The position numbers and the translations under genes are program-made. From JAVWHX01 sp036639875 (GTDB taxonomy: Bacteria > Bacillota_I > Bacilli_A > Erysipelotrichales > Coprobacillaceae), in NCBI GenBank assembly GCA_036639875.1, contig JAVWHX010000046.1, forward strand, positions 1 through 17,875: 17,875 nt of DNA, in the 5' to 3' direction. This document shows, piece by piece, positions 1-6,836 of this stretch (position 1 is the first letter of the stretch; every line of letters begins with the position of its first letter). The notes beneath the pieces were generated by a model, which was not told where the DNA came from, searched no databases, and worked only from the letters and a program-made list of their open reading frames with translations.

Positions 1-426
1 CAATTAGTAGAAAGCATATTAGAATTAGATTGCTGTGAAGAATTTAAAGTGAATTATGATATCTATCAAAGATTTCTCACAATAGTCAATGAACCTCAAA
101 ATGATTATAAAAAAGAGTTCAATAGTTGGCTAGATTACATTTTTGATACAAAGAATGAATATTATCTCTCTACTGCTAAGAATTTTAGAAAGAAATGGTT
201 TTTACCAATTATAAGATCATTGACATATACAACTTATTATATAAGAAATCATAAAAAGATAAAAACATGCTTTAATAATGGCTTTATTGAAAGCATGAAT
301 AATAAGCTTAAACTTGTAAAACGTAACGCTTATGGTTATAGATATTTTCAAAACTTTAGAAAGAGAATACTCCTTCATTTAGGATTTCATTATGACTTTA
401 TATACAAAAAGGAAGCAACTATTTAG
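1..426 (+). CDS. ISL3-family transposase, C-terminal part (cut by window edge)
   Basis: The frame is open from base 1 to a TAG at 424-426, so the gene starts outside the window. The GTG at 49 is only an internal codon. The visible 141 residues match the end of DDE transposases of the ISL3 family, which move their element by cutting and rejoining DNA. The most telling stretch reads GFIESMNNKLKLVKRNAYGY followed by RYFQNFRKRIL. It contains the conserved glutamate (in IESMNN) that normally closes the DDE catalytic triad and the typical YGYRxFxNFRxRIL tail. Right after the stop comes a sequence of the type that ends ISL3 elements, which supports the assignment. No frameshift is seen in this part, so the copy may be intact, but the first two catalytic acids cannot be checked. 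Confidence 0.9.
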   Translation, partial: QLVESILELDCCEEFKVNYDIYQRFLTIVNEPQNDYKKEFNSWLDYIFDTKNEYYLSTAKNFRKKWFLPIIRSLTYTTYYIRNHKKIKTCFNNGFIESMNNKLKLVKRNAYGYRYFQNFRKRILLHLGFHYDFIYKKEATI

Positions 427-457
427 TTACTTCCCCCTCCACTCTTGACACAGAGCC
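427..457 (+). repeat. ISL3 right terminal inverted repeat
   Basis: Read from the outer edge inward on the minus strand, this begins GGCTCTGTGTCAAGAGTGG and continues into a G-rich run. This is the typical form of ISL3-family ends (GGCTCT...). It starts directly after the transposase stop, as expected for the right end. ISL3 elements usually duplicate 8 bp of target, so 458-465 (ATCACTCT) is the predicted duplication. The left end is outside the window. Confidence 0.8.
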
Positions 458-481
458 ATCACTCTTGCTACCTTTTTATAT

Positions 482-937
482 TTAGTCACAAAGTTTTTTA
501 GAAACAAAACGTATAAATGCACCACCAAAGAAAATTTGCCATCCCAATGCCATTGGGAAATTAAATACTGTTGTTTGTAACCATACTGCAATCACTTCTA
601 CTCCAGCATTCTTGAAAAGAATTGTAGCAATTAAACTCATTATTGGACACATTAAACATACAATGACTGAACATAATACTAATCTAATAAAAAGTGGTCT
701 TTCTACTTTTGGGTCAATCAAATGAAATGTAATGATCTTAGCAAGTTTTTCAATAATAAAGAACTCTAAGATAATAGCAATTGGCCACATAATAACCATT
801 TCATGAAATGCAAGAATAAAGACTTCGTTTGTCATACCACCAATATTTAATGAGATGTTATAACAGATCATTGCATAAACCATGACAAATGCCATTGCAA
901 TAGTAAAAAGGAAATTCTGTAATTTTGTTTTCGGCAT
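482..937 (-). CDS. DUF2798 family membrane protein
   Basis: This 151-residue protein of unknown function fits the DUF2798 family, small integral membrane proteins usually of 140-170 residues. Four hydrophobic segments are visible, roughly residues 9-30, 40-62, 82-106 and 115-140. Landmarks shared with the family are the KLQNFLFTxxMAFVMVYAM start, the AFHE..IMWPIA..LEFF block in segment two, and the MCPIMSLIAT and NFPMALGWQ blocks later on. The start is supported by AGGAGG at 945-950, eight bases upstream. The gene appears to be transcribed alone. The ISL3 element ends only 25 bp past its stop, and no terminator hairpin is visible between them, so the insertion may have separated the gene from its own terminator. 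No substrate or partner can be inferred. Confidence 0.85.
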   Translation of the reverse strand: MPKTKLQNFLFTIAMAFVMVYAMICYNISLNIGGMTNEVFILAFHEMVIMWPIAIILEFFIIEKLAKIITFHLIDPKVERPLFIRLVLCSVIVCLMCPIMSLIATILFKNAGVEVIAVWLQTTVFNFPMALGWQIFFGGAFIRFVSKKLCD

Positions 938-1036
938 AATTAATCCTCCTATAATTATCTATTTGTGTTGTTCATAACCATGCCTCACATGTACCGTTTC
1001 CAATTTCACCAAAATTCTATATAAATATACCAGAAC

Positions 1037-1047
1037 TGATACTATCA
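1037..1047. promoter_or_regulatory. 11-bp palindrome upstream of the DUF2798 gene
   Basis: TGATACTATCA is a perfect inverted repeat (TGATA/TATCA around one base), about 100 bp upstream of the DUF2798 start. It could be a repressor site, but no convincing -35/-10 pair could be placed around it. Confidence 0.25.
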
Positions 1048-1147
1048 TACTTTTTATTTTTGTGTAAGCTATTTTTTATTAAATTTTTCAAACAATAAAA
1101 AGCAATCAATCTTAAATAGGTTAACTGCTTCATAAATTAAAATGTAT

Positions 1148-1648
1148 CTAACTCTTAATAGGAATCCAAATCTCAATAATCGAGTTTTCTTTATTCCAAT
1201 GAAAACGATAATCATATTTTTCAAAATGTATAAAATTTTCCTGTAAAGTAATATATTGTGTATTTGGAAAAATCTGTTGATATATCTTCCCATAAGTCTC
1301 ATATATCTGATTCATAGAACCAACATGTTCAACAACCAGATATCGCTGTGCCTTGATTTGTTTAACTATAAATCCTTCTGGTACAATTTCTTTTTTAGGT
1401 ATGGCACAATAATAGAACAGAATACTATCACGTCTTTCCATAAAAGCATATTTAGTCCAATGCGATGACTGAGATAAATTTGATTTTCTTAAATTCATAT
1501 TAAATGTTTGCCAAAACTTTGTACTGATTTGAATATTTTCTTTTTGAGAACGAGTAAGTTCCACTTCTTGACCTATAACTGAGAATGCTCCTAATTCCTT
1601 AATAGAATATTTCACTTTTTGAAAATCACTTCCATAACATCTTATCAT
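1148..1648 (-). CDS. GyrI-like effector-binding domain protein
   Basis: The protein has 166 residues. Its sequence fits a stand-alone GyrI-like small-molecule-binding domain, the fold found at the C-terminus of many AraC-type regulators (Rob/SoxS-like, BmrR-like). Typical features are the opening YSIKELGAFSVIGQEVEL strand, a central region ending in YLVVEHVGSM, and the closing DYRFHW....IIEIWIPIK strand, where a conserved glutamate usually contacts the ligand. There is no DNA-binding domain, so it may act as a binding or sequestering protein, or as a partner of a regulator encoded elsewhere. The ATG at 1646-1648 is the only reasonable start because an in-frame TAA lies three codons upstream. 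Its ribosome site is poor (AAGAAATA). It lies 33 bp behind the DUF4177 gene in the same direction, so the two are probably one operon read from the promoter at 1941-1969. Confidence 0.75.
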   Translation of the reverse strand: MIRCYGSDFQKVKYSIKELGAFSVIGQEVELTRSQKENIQISTKFWQTFNMNLRKSNLSQSSHWTKYAFMERRDSILFYYCAIPKKEIVPEGFIVKQIKAQRYLVVEHVGSMNQIYETYGKIYQQIFPNTQYITLQENFIHFEKYDYRFHWNKENSIIEIWIPIKS

Positions 1649-1681
1649 TATTTCTTATGTCAATCACTATTACTTTCGATC

Positions 1682-1909
1682 TCAGTCAATCTCTTTTTCA
1701 AAAATAACTTGATAGCATTCAGCACCATATACGCCTGACTTCTCATTAAAGGGAACTACCACTTGCTTTAATCTCCAACCATTCTCTGACTCTTGATTAA
1801 TCACTTCTTTACAAGCTTCGAACGTTTCACCTTTATGTGCAACATTCATAATCCCCATCTTTTCTGTAACAACAGGAACTTTCACAAATTTATATTCATA
1901 CTTTTTCAT
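1682..1909 (-). CDS. DUF4177 domain protein
   Basis: This small soluble protein of 75 residues carries the DUF4177 signature: a start of MKKYEYKFVKV, the central ENGWRLKQVVVPF and the ending CYQVIFEKE. The family's function is unknown. Members are short single-domain proteins common in Firmicutes. The start is well supported by AAAGGAGG, about nine bases upstream. It is the first gene of a probable two-gene operon with the GyrI-like protein. The promoter just upstream holds an inverted repeat inside its spacer, so the pair is probably under direct repression or activation. Confidence 0.8.
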   Translation of the reverse strand: MKKYEYKFVKVPVVTEKMGIMNVAHKGETFEACKEVINQESENGWRLKQVVVPFNEKSGVYGAECYQVIFEKEID

Positions 1910-1940
1910 TTCAGTGATCCTCCTTTTAAACTATATAAAT

Positions 1941-1969
1941 ATTATATCGTCATTTGTTATGACTAGCAA
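1941..1969 (-). promoter_or_regulatory. Promoter with operator-like dyad for the DUF4177/GyrI pair
   Basis: On the minus strand TTGCTA (1964-1969) and TATAAT (1941-1946) are exactly 17 bp apart. The spacer contains the perfect inverted repeat GTCAT-AACAA-ATGAC (1949-1963). A protein bound there would sit between the -35 and -10 boxes. Confidence 0.7.
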
Positions 1970-2010
1970 ACTAAATTAATTTAACAAAAAAAAGAAAACG
2001 ACTTGAGTTT

Positions 2011-2148
2011 CTATTCTTCAAATAATTTCTTTTGCATATTATAAGGATTATCAAGATACATTTTATATGTTTGATAAACTTCTGTTTCTTCATATTTTAT
2101 AGACTTAAAATTATCATTTAAATCAAGGATTTCCCTATTTATATGAAA
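2011..2148 (-). pseudogene. Unidentified gene fragment (C-terminal remnant)
   Basis: On the minus strand 45 codons read as plausible protein, beginning FHINREILDLNDNFKSIKYE and ending in YNMQKKLFEE before a TAG at 2011-2013. An in-frame TAA lies directly upstream of the first codon, and no start codon or ribosome site precedes it. The composition, rich in charged and aromatic residues, looks like a real soluble protein rather than random AT-rich sequence. The family was not recognised. It is best read as the surviving tail of a decayed gene. Confidence 0.4.
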
Positions 2149-2166
2149 TTAAAATAGTTTGAATAG

Positions 2167-2403
2167 TACATAAAAGTTCAAATAGAAAAGTATCCCAAAA
2201 ACAATCAAGGTTCTTGGTCATCTGCTATTGCTCATCCAATAATCGGGATTATTCCCCAGGAAATGACAAAAATAGACATTCAAAGTAAAATTCAATTTTT
2301 TGTAGATTCTGCGAGATTCAAATTAGTAGGATGTCACCAATCCATTGAAAGGCTCTTGCCATCACTAATGAAAGCGGCCAGCATAAAAAGATTGTTCAAA
2401 TAA
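2167..2403 (+). pseudogene. Unidentified gene fragment
   Basis: Seventy-eight sense codons lie between a TAG at 2164-2166 and a TAA at 2401-2403, with no start codon near the beginning and no ribosome site. The translation is protein-like: it includes SSAIAHPIIGIIPQEM and FKLVGCHQSIERLLPSLMKA, with balanced amino-acid use. The DNA is visibly less AT-rich than its neighbours. This points to a fragment of a foreign or older gene that has lost both ends. The family was not recognised. Confidence 0.45.
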
Positions 2404-2417
2404 AATGAGTTGACTTG

Positions 2418-2504
2418 ATGAATACTCTCAAGGCACAAGTAGAGGAAAACATTTTTACTGAATTGATATATAACGATCCGTTACATAATAAGGACAATCG
2501 CTAA
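2418..2504 (+). pseudogene. Short coding-like fragment, possibly the same dead gene
   Basis: Twenty-eight codons starting MNTLKAQVEENIFTELIYND and ending at TAA 2502-2504 lie just behind the preceding fragment, in a different frame. No ribosome site precedes the ATG. It may be another piece of the same broken gene, displaced by an indel. It is too short to assign. Confidence 0.3.
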
Positions 2505-2568
2505 TGCCCACATTTTAAAGCAAGTTCAACTTCTCTTTTATTAAAATAAAATTAATTTAATTTTGCTA

Positions 2569-2596
2569 TTGATTTTAACATTATTTATGGTATACT
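2569..2596 (+). promoter_or_regulatory. Promoter of the DUF2089 operon
   Basis: TTGATT (2569-2574) and TATACT (2591-2596) are separated by 16 bp, and the gene's ribosome site follows 21 bp downstream. Confidence 0.65.
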
Positions 2597-2632
2597 AAAT
2601 ATTGTTAAACATATACAGAAAGGAGAATTGAA

Positions 2633-2929
2633 TTGGATATAGATAAAATACCTCAATGGATACTTGCATTAGAACAAGAGGATGCTACTTTTTTAAAGAA
2701 TTTTGCACTAAAATCTGGTTCATTGAAAGAGATTGCGAATCTTTATGAAGTATCTTACCCTACTGTCCGCTTGCGATTAGATAAGCTTATTCAAAAAATA
2801 GAAATGAGTGATCAACAGCAAGATGAACCGTTCCAAACCTTTATCAAAGGCTTAGCAGTTGACTCGCGGATTGATTTGGAAACCGCAAAAATTATCATTG
2901 AAAAATACAAAAAAGAAAAGGAGAAATAA
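2633..2929 (+). CDS. DUF2089 family helix-turn-helix protein
   Basis: This 98-residue protein fits the DUF2089 family, small probable DNA-binding proteins. The family core is clear: IPQWILALEQED at the start, then SGSLKEIANLYEVSYPTVR and LRLDKLIQKI (about residues 28-56), which forms a helix-turn-helix of the type found in sigma-factor region 4. The C-terminal 35 residues are charged and helical. The start is an unusual TTG at 2633. It is supported by GAAAGGAG at 2618-2625 with 7-base spacing, and no in-frame ATG occurs before residue 58. Two bases separate its stop from the next gene, a small membrane protein, so they are co-transcribed and probably function together, for example as a regulator and its membrane partner. 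That role is inferred from the pairing alone. Base composition is less AT-rich than most of the window. Confidence 0.85.
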   Translation: MDIDKIPQWILALEQEDATFLKNFALKSGSLKEIANLYEVSYPTVRLRLDKLIQKIEMSDQQQDEPFQTFIKGLAVDSRIDLETAKIIIEKYKKEKEK

Positions 2930-2931
2930 AA

Positions 2932-3219
2932 ATGATTGCATTACTAATTGGTTTTATAATTGCAGGCGTTTTACTAATAGCGGAATATATGATCTGTACA
3001 AAATTGAGCAATCCGCTTTGGGGTGGTATCATTCCCCTACTTATCTTGATATTCACAATTTATACATTTGCCAGTGGCAGAGTACCGTTTGAAAACCCAC
3101 ACATCTTCCCATTTGTTGTTGTCAATACGTTGTATTTTGGACAATGGGGAACCGGCAGGGATAAATACAAGAAGCTCAAGCTAGCTGAATTGGAAAAGAT
3201 GAAAGCAAAAGATATGTAA
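2932..3219 (+). CDS. Small membrane protein paired with DUF2089
   Basis: The protein has 95 residues. Two clear membrane helices are visible at about residues 2-22 and 27-47, then a shorter hydrophobic stretch near 57-68, then a highly charged lysine-rich tail (DKYKKLKLAELEKMKAK) that should lie in the cytoplasm. AAAGGAG, overlapping the end of the preceding gene, is its ribosome site, and the ATG follows that gene's stop by two bases, which favours coupled translation. No family was recognised with confidence. Small membrane proteins are found beside DUF2089 genes elsewhere, so it could sequester or sense for that regulator, but this is inference. Confidence 0.75.
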   Translation: MIALLIGFIIAGVLLIAEYMICTKLSNPLWGGIIPLLILIFTIYTFASGRVPFENPHIFPFVVVNTLYFGQWGTGRDKYKKLKLAELEKMKAKDM

Positions 3220-3291
3220 TGATTATTTATAGAAAACATAGGGAGAAATTTAAGATTTAAAAAAACTTGAAACTGCAAAATAAATGCAAAA

Positions 3292-3438
3292 ATGAGTGCT
3301 ATTACATTTGTTAGACTTTGAATTCGTGGATTAGAAGAAATGATAGATATTATTAACAATAGTCATGTTCAATTCTTTGGATTTGCTAGACCTCTTATGA
3401 GTAATCCAAACTATTTACAAACATTAATTGATTTGTAA
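3292..3438 (+). pseudogene. Remnant of an NADH:flavin oxidoreductase (Old Yellow Enzyme type)
   Basis: One frame reads about 48 codons to a TAA at 3436-3438 with a single internal TGA at 3319-3321. After the TGA comes IRGLEEMIDIINNSHVQFFG and then FARPLMSNPNYL. This matches the C-terminal phosphate-binding strand of Old Yellow Enzyme-type oxidoreductases (usually GGIRs.e...e.i.....D.igmgRPli.dP). The internal TGA sits where the family has glycine, so a GGA to TGA change would explain it. The rest of the enzyme, normally over 300 residues, is missing. Confidence 0.7.
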
Positions 3439-3458
3439 CAAGACATTCTTTTATTTGC

Positions 3459-3484
3459 AAAGGACATAAAGTCCTTTTTCTTTA
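3459..3484 (+). terminator. Rho-independent terminator, rightward
   Basis: AAAGGAC (3459-3465) and GTCCTTT (3471-3477) form a 7-bp stem with an ATAAA loop, followed by a T-rich stretch. It lies just after the oxidoreductase remnant and could end transcripts from the DUF2089 operon. Confidence 0.75.
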
Positions 3485-3485
3485 T

Positions 3486-3520
3486 ATAAAAACGAAGACT
3501 ATCTTTCAACAATCTTCGTT
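3486..3520 (-). terminator. Rho-independent terminator of the ABC transporter gene
   Basis: On the minus strand AACGAAGA (3513-3520) and TCTTCGTT (3491-3498) pair perfectly over 8 bp, and a T-run follows. It begins 9 bp after the transporter stop. Confidence 0.8.
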
Positions 3521-3528
3521 TCTCTTGA

Positions 3529-6500
3529 TTATTCAGTTCTTAAAGCTGTTACAGGATCTTCTTGAGCTGCTTTTTTAGATGGAATCAATCCACCTAAAAG
3601 TGTAAGAAGAACACTTAATACAACAAGTATAACACCACCAGAAATTGGTAATGATGCACTCACAATTGTATTTCCTGCAATTTGATGAATAAGCATATTC
3701 CCTGGAATTAATAACAATAATGTAATAACAATACCAAGAACTCCTGCTAACAATCCAATAATAAATGTTTCAGCATTAAATACTTGTGATATATTCTTCT
3801 TAGATGCTCCTATTGCACGTAATATACCAATTTCCTTCTTACGTTCAAGAACACTAATATAAGTAATAACACCAATCATAATTGATGAAACAACCAACGA
3901 TATAGCAACGAATGCAATTAAGACATAACTAATGACATTAATAATATCTGTAACTGATGACATTAGTGTACCAACATAATCAGTATAAGAAATCACTTTA
4001 TCTTTATCTACTTTCTCAACATCTTCATTATATTTATCTAAGATATCAATAACTTTTTGTTTATTTTCAAAATCTTTTGGAAAGATATTGATTGCACTTG
4101 GTTTATTAAAATCACTATAACCAACTTTCTTGAGATTACCATCATATGATGAAACTTCAGTAGTCATCATTGACATCATTAATTCTGAAAGTTCTTCTTC
4201 ATTCATATTCATTTTAATTGCTTTTGCAAACATACTTCCATCAACTTGAATTGCATCTTGCATACTCGCTGCAAGATTTCCCATCTGTTTAGTCATTTGT
4301 AAAGAAATTTGTTGTTGTAATGACTTTGTAAGAGTTGTTGTATATTGAGTCATTATTGTTTGCATTTGTTTTTGTAATTGAGTTTCAAATTGCTCAGTCA
4401 AACCACTTTCTTGTAAAAGTTTAACCATTTCTCCTTGAATCAATGCTTGAGCTTCAGATGTTTGAAGATAAGCCATAAAATACTCTTGCATTTTTGTAGG
4501 ATCTATCATCCCATTTTGAATTGCATATTTTTGAAATTGAATCAAGATATTTTCACTTAACCCTTGCAATTGTTCTTGTGAAATATCAATTTTCATATCC
4601 TTGAAAATAGCATCTACATCTATTGAAGGAAGTGTTGAAGTATCAAGTTTAATTCCACTTAAATCCAAATCATTCATATCAAACTTAAGTTTACTTTGAT
4701 CAAAAGAGAATGCTTTCTTAATCATATTTTCATCAACAGTAAACAAAGAATTCATATCCATTTTACTATTTTCTTTTGCATTAAAATCTTTACCAGTAAA
4801 AACATCAATATTTGGATTTGCTAATTGTTTTTTAACAATATCACTATCTGTTGCTTGTTCAATAACATGAGTTGATAATGTTGAAGGATATCCAATACCA
4901 GCTTGTAACATTGTTGCTGAAACACCTTCACTTGGTTGAACAATTCCTACAATTTTAATATCTTCACCATTTTCAACTAAATCACTCATATAATTCTTAT
5001 CTTCTGTTTTATCTTTATAAACATTATACTTTTTATCATATTGATAATAATCAGTTGCATTAACAAGTTTAAATTCAGTTCCTAATATATCATCATAAGA
5101 ATAAGATGGTATATCTTTAGGAACTTCAACTGCTTCTTCTTTTGAGAATTGTTGAATCATTTTATCTAATTCAGAATAATCTCTTAAACCTAAAGTATAA
5201 AGCATAAAATCATTAATATTACCATTCTTTGTAAGAACAAGAACACATTCATTATACTTTTCAGGCCATTTCCCTGCTTTCATATCATATTGTTCTTGAT
5301 AAAGATTGGCATTACTTGGCATTTGATAGAAAGTATCAGTACTCATCATTGATGACATCATACTGTTTGTACCTGACGATGAACCAAAACCTAAAGAAGC
5401 AAATGATTTATCAGGATGGACCTGTCTTATATTGCTTGTATCTTGGCTATAGATTTGTGGTGCTACATTATACGTATATTCAACTGAATTTGTATATTTA
5501 GCTATATCACTTTTTCCACTATCAAGATATTCTTTTAATGATGTTAAATCATTTGATCCTATCTTAGAAAACATATTTGTAATCATTTGAGAAACATGTA
5601 TCTTTGATTCATCAGTTTCTTGATCAGTACTTTTTGGAGCAGTATCTGTCATCATTGATGTGATATCAAAGCCAGTACTTTGTATTTGTAAAGGATATTC
5701 AGATAATGTATCTTCCTCAATTGTTTTTATATATTGGTTAACCCCATTAGATAATGAAAGTATTAAAGCTATTCCGATAATCCCAATAGATCCAGCAAAA
5801 GATGTTAAAATCGTTCTTGCTTTCTTTGTCTTAAGATTATTAAAACTTAGTAAAAGCGAAGTCATAAAAGACATTGAAGATTTACCCATGTTTTCATGTC
5901 TTGGTTTCTCTAGTTCTTTATCACTAATCTCATAAGGATTAGAATCACTACGCATAACTCCATCTCTCAATGTGACTATACGTGTTGCATAATCTTCAGC
6001 TAATTCAGGATTATGTGTAACCATAACAACCAATCTATCCTTAGCAACTTCTTTTAGTAATCCCATAACTTGAACACTTGTATCACTATCTAATGCTCCT
6101 GTTGGTTCATCTGCTAATAAGATATCAGGGTCATTAACCAAAGCACGTGCAATAGCCACACGTTGCATTTGCCCACCAGACATTTGATTAGGCTTCTTAT
6201 GTCCTTGATCACCTAACCCAACTTCTTCAAGTGCTTTCTTAGCTTTTTCCTTACGTTCAGTTTTAGAAATACCAGAGATTGTTAAAGCAAGTTCTACATT
6301 TGCTAAAACAGTTTGATGGGGAATTAAATTATAACTTTGAAAAACAAACCCTATCGTATGATTACGATAAGAATCCCAATCACGATCCTTATATTTCTTT
6401 GTTGATATACCATTGATAATTAAATCCCCATGATCATAACGATCTAAACCACCAATAATATTTAAAAGTGTAGTTTTACCAGAACCACTTGGTCCTAATA

Positions 6501-6645
6501 TTGCTACAAATTCATTATCTCGTAAATTCAAACTCACTCCATCAAGTGCTTTTTGAACCAGATTCCCTGTTTTATATTCTTTTTGTATATTTTTTATTTG
6601 AAGCATAATCTTGATTCCCTTCTTAATACGATATTTATTCTCCAT
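3529..6645 (-). CDS. ABC transporter, fused ATP-binding and FtsX/MacB-type permease with a large extracellular loop
   Basis: The 1038 residues hold an N-terminal ATPase and a C-terminal permease. ATPase motifs are Walker A GPSGSGKT at 51-58, Q-loop Q103, signature MSGGQ at 155-159, Walker B ILLADE at 175-180 and switch H211. One membrane helix follows at about 281-300. Three more near 902-928, 960-982 and 1001-1021 form an FtsX-like domain with the usual ERKKEIGILRAIGASKK segment. Between them lie about 600 residues outside the membrane, including a Met/Gln-rich, probably helical stretch. MacB-type transporters act on substrates at the cell surface, often peptides, lipids or antibiotics; the substrate here is unknown. 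The ATG at 6645 has AAAGGA upstream. The ATG at 6606 (residue 14), where family members normally begin, has a weaker AAGGGA. A partner periplasmic or membrane-fusion gene is not present. Confidence 0.9.
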   Translation of the reverse strand: MENKYRIKKGIKIMLQIKNIQKEYKTGNLVQKALDGVSLNLRDNEFVAILGPSGSGKTTLLNIIGGLDRYDHGDLIINGISTKKYKDRDWDSYRNHTIGFVFQSYNLIPHQTVLANVELALTISGISKTERKEKAKKALEEVGLGDQGHKKPNQMSGGQMQRVAIARALVNDPDILLADEPTGALDSDTSVQVMGLLKEVAKDRLVVMVTHNPELAEDYATRIVTLRDGVMRSDSNPYEISDKELEKPRHENMGKSSMSFMTSLLLSFNNLKTKKARTILTSFAGSIGIIGIALILSLSNGVNQYIKTIEEDTLSEYPLQIQSTGFDITSMMTDTAPKSTDQETDESKIHVSQMITNMFSKIGSNDLTSLKEYLDSGKSDIAKYTNSVEYTYNVAPQIYSQDTSNIRQVHPDKSFASLGFGSSSGTNSMMSSMMSTDTFYQMPSNANLYQEQYDMKAGKWPEKYNECVLVLTKNGNINDFMLYTLGLRDYSELDKMIQQFSKEEAVEVPKDIPSYSYDDILGTEFKLVNATDYYQYDKKYNVYKDKTEDKNYMSDLVENGEDIKIVGIVQPSEGVSATMLQAGIGYPSTLSTHVIEQATDSDIVKKQLANPNIDVFTGKDFNAKENSKMDMNSLFTVDENMIKKAFSFDQSKLKFDMNDLDLSGIKLDTSTLPSIDVDAIFKDMKIDISQEQLQGLSENILIQFQKYAIQNGMIDPTKMQEYFMAYLQTSEAQALIQGEMVKLLQESGLTEQFETQLQKQMQTIMTQYTTTLTKSLQQQISLQMTKQMGNLAASMQDAIQVDGSMFAKAIKMNMNEEELSELMMSMMTTEVSSYDGNLKKVGYSDFNKPSAINIFPKDFENKQKVIDILDKYNEDVEKVDKDKVISYTDYVGTLMSSVTDIINVISYVLIAFVAISLVVSSIMIGVITYISVLERKKEIGILRAIGASKKNISQVFNAETFIIGLLAGVLGIVITLLLLIPGNMLIHQIAGNTIVSASLPISGGVILVVLSVLLTLLGGLIPSKKAAQEDPVTALRTE

Positions 6646-6836
6646 TTAATTCCTTTTTTTTGAATGGAAGATGAACAAATCCATTATTAACATAAAATTA
6701 ACCTTTTTAAACTTATATATACCCTACCTACCATAATTATTCATTTAACAGTCTTCATTACTTTCATAAGATAAATATATTGACTAATTATTGCTTTTTA
6801 TATTCTCTAATGATACCATCTTAGTAGGTGAAGAAC

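Noticed and set aside
938..1147. Riboswitch or structured leader for DUF2798
   Set aside because: Apart from one short palindrome, no multi-stem structure or known riboswitch core could be recognised.
1069..1302. A 77-codon minus-strand frame overlapping the end of the GyrI-like gene
   Set aside because: It overlaps the GyrI-like coding region out of frame. Its composition (Arg/Leu/Ile-rich) and lack of a ribosome site argue against a gene.
3060..3359. A 99-codon minus-strand frame opposite the small membrane protein and the oxidoreductase remnant
   Set aside because: It overlaps a well-supported gene for half its length and has no ribosome site.
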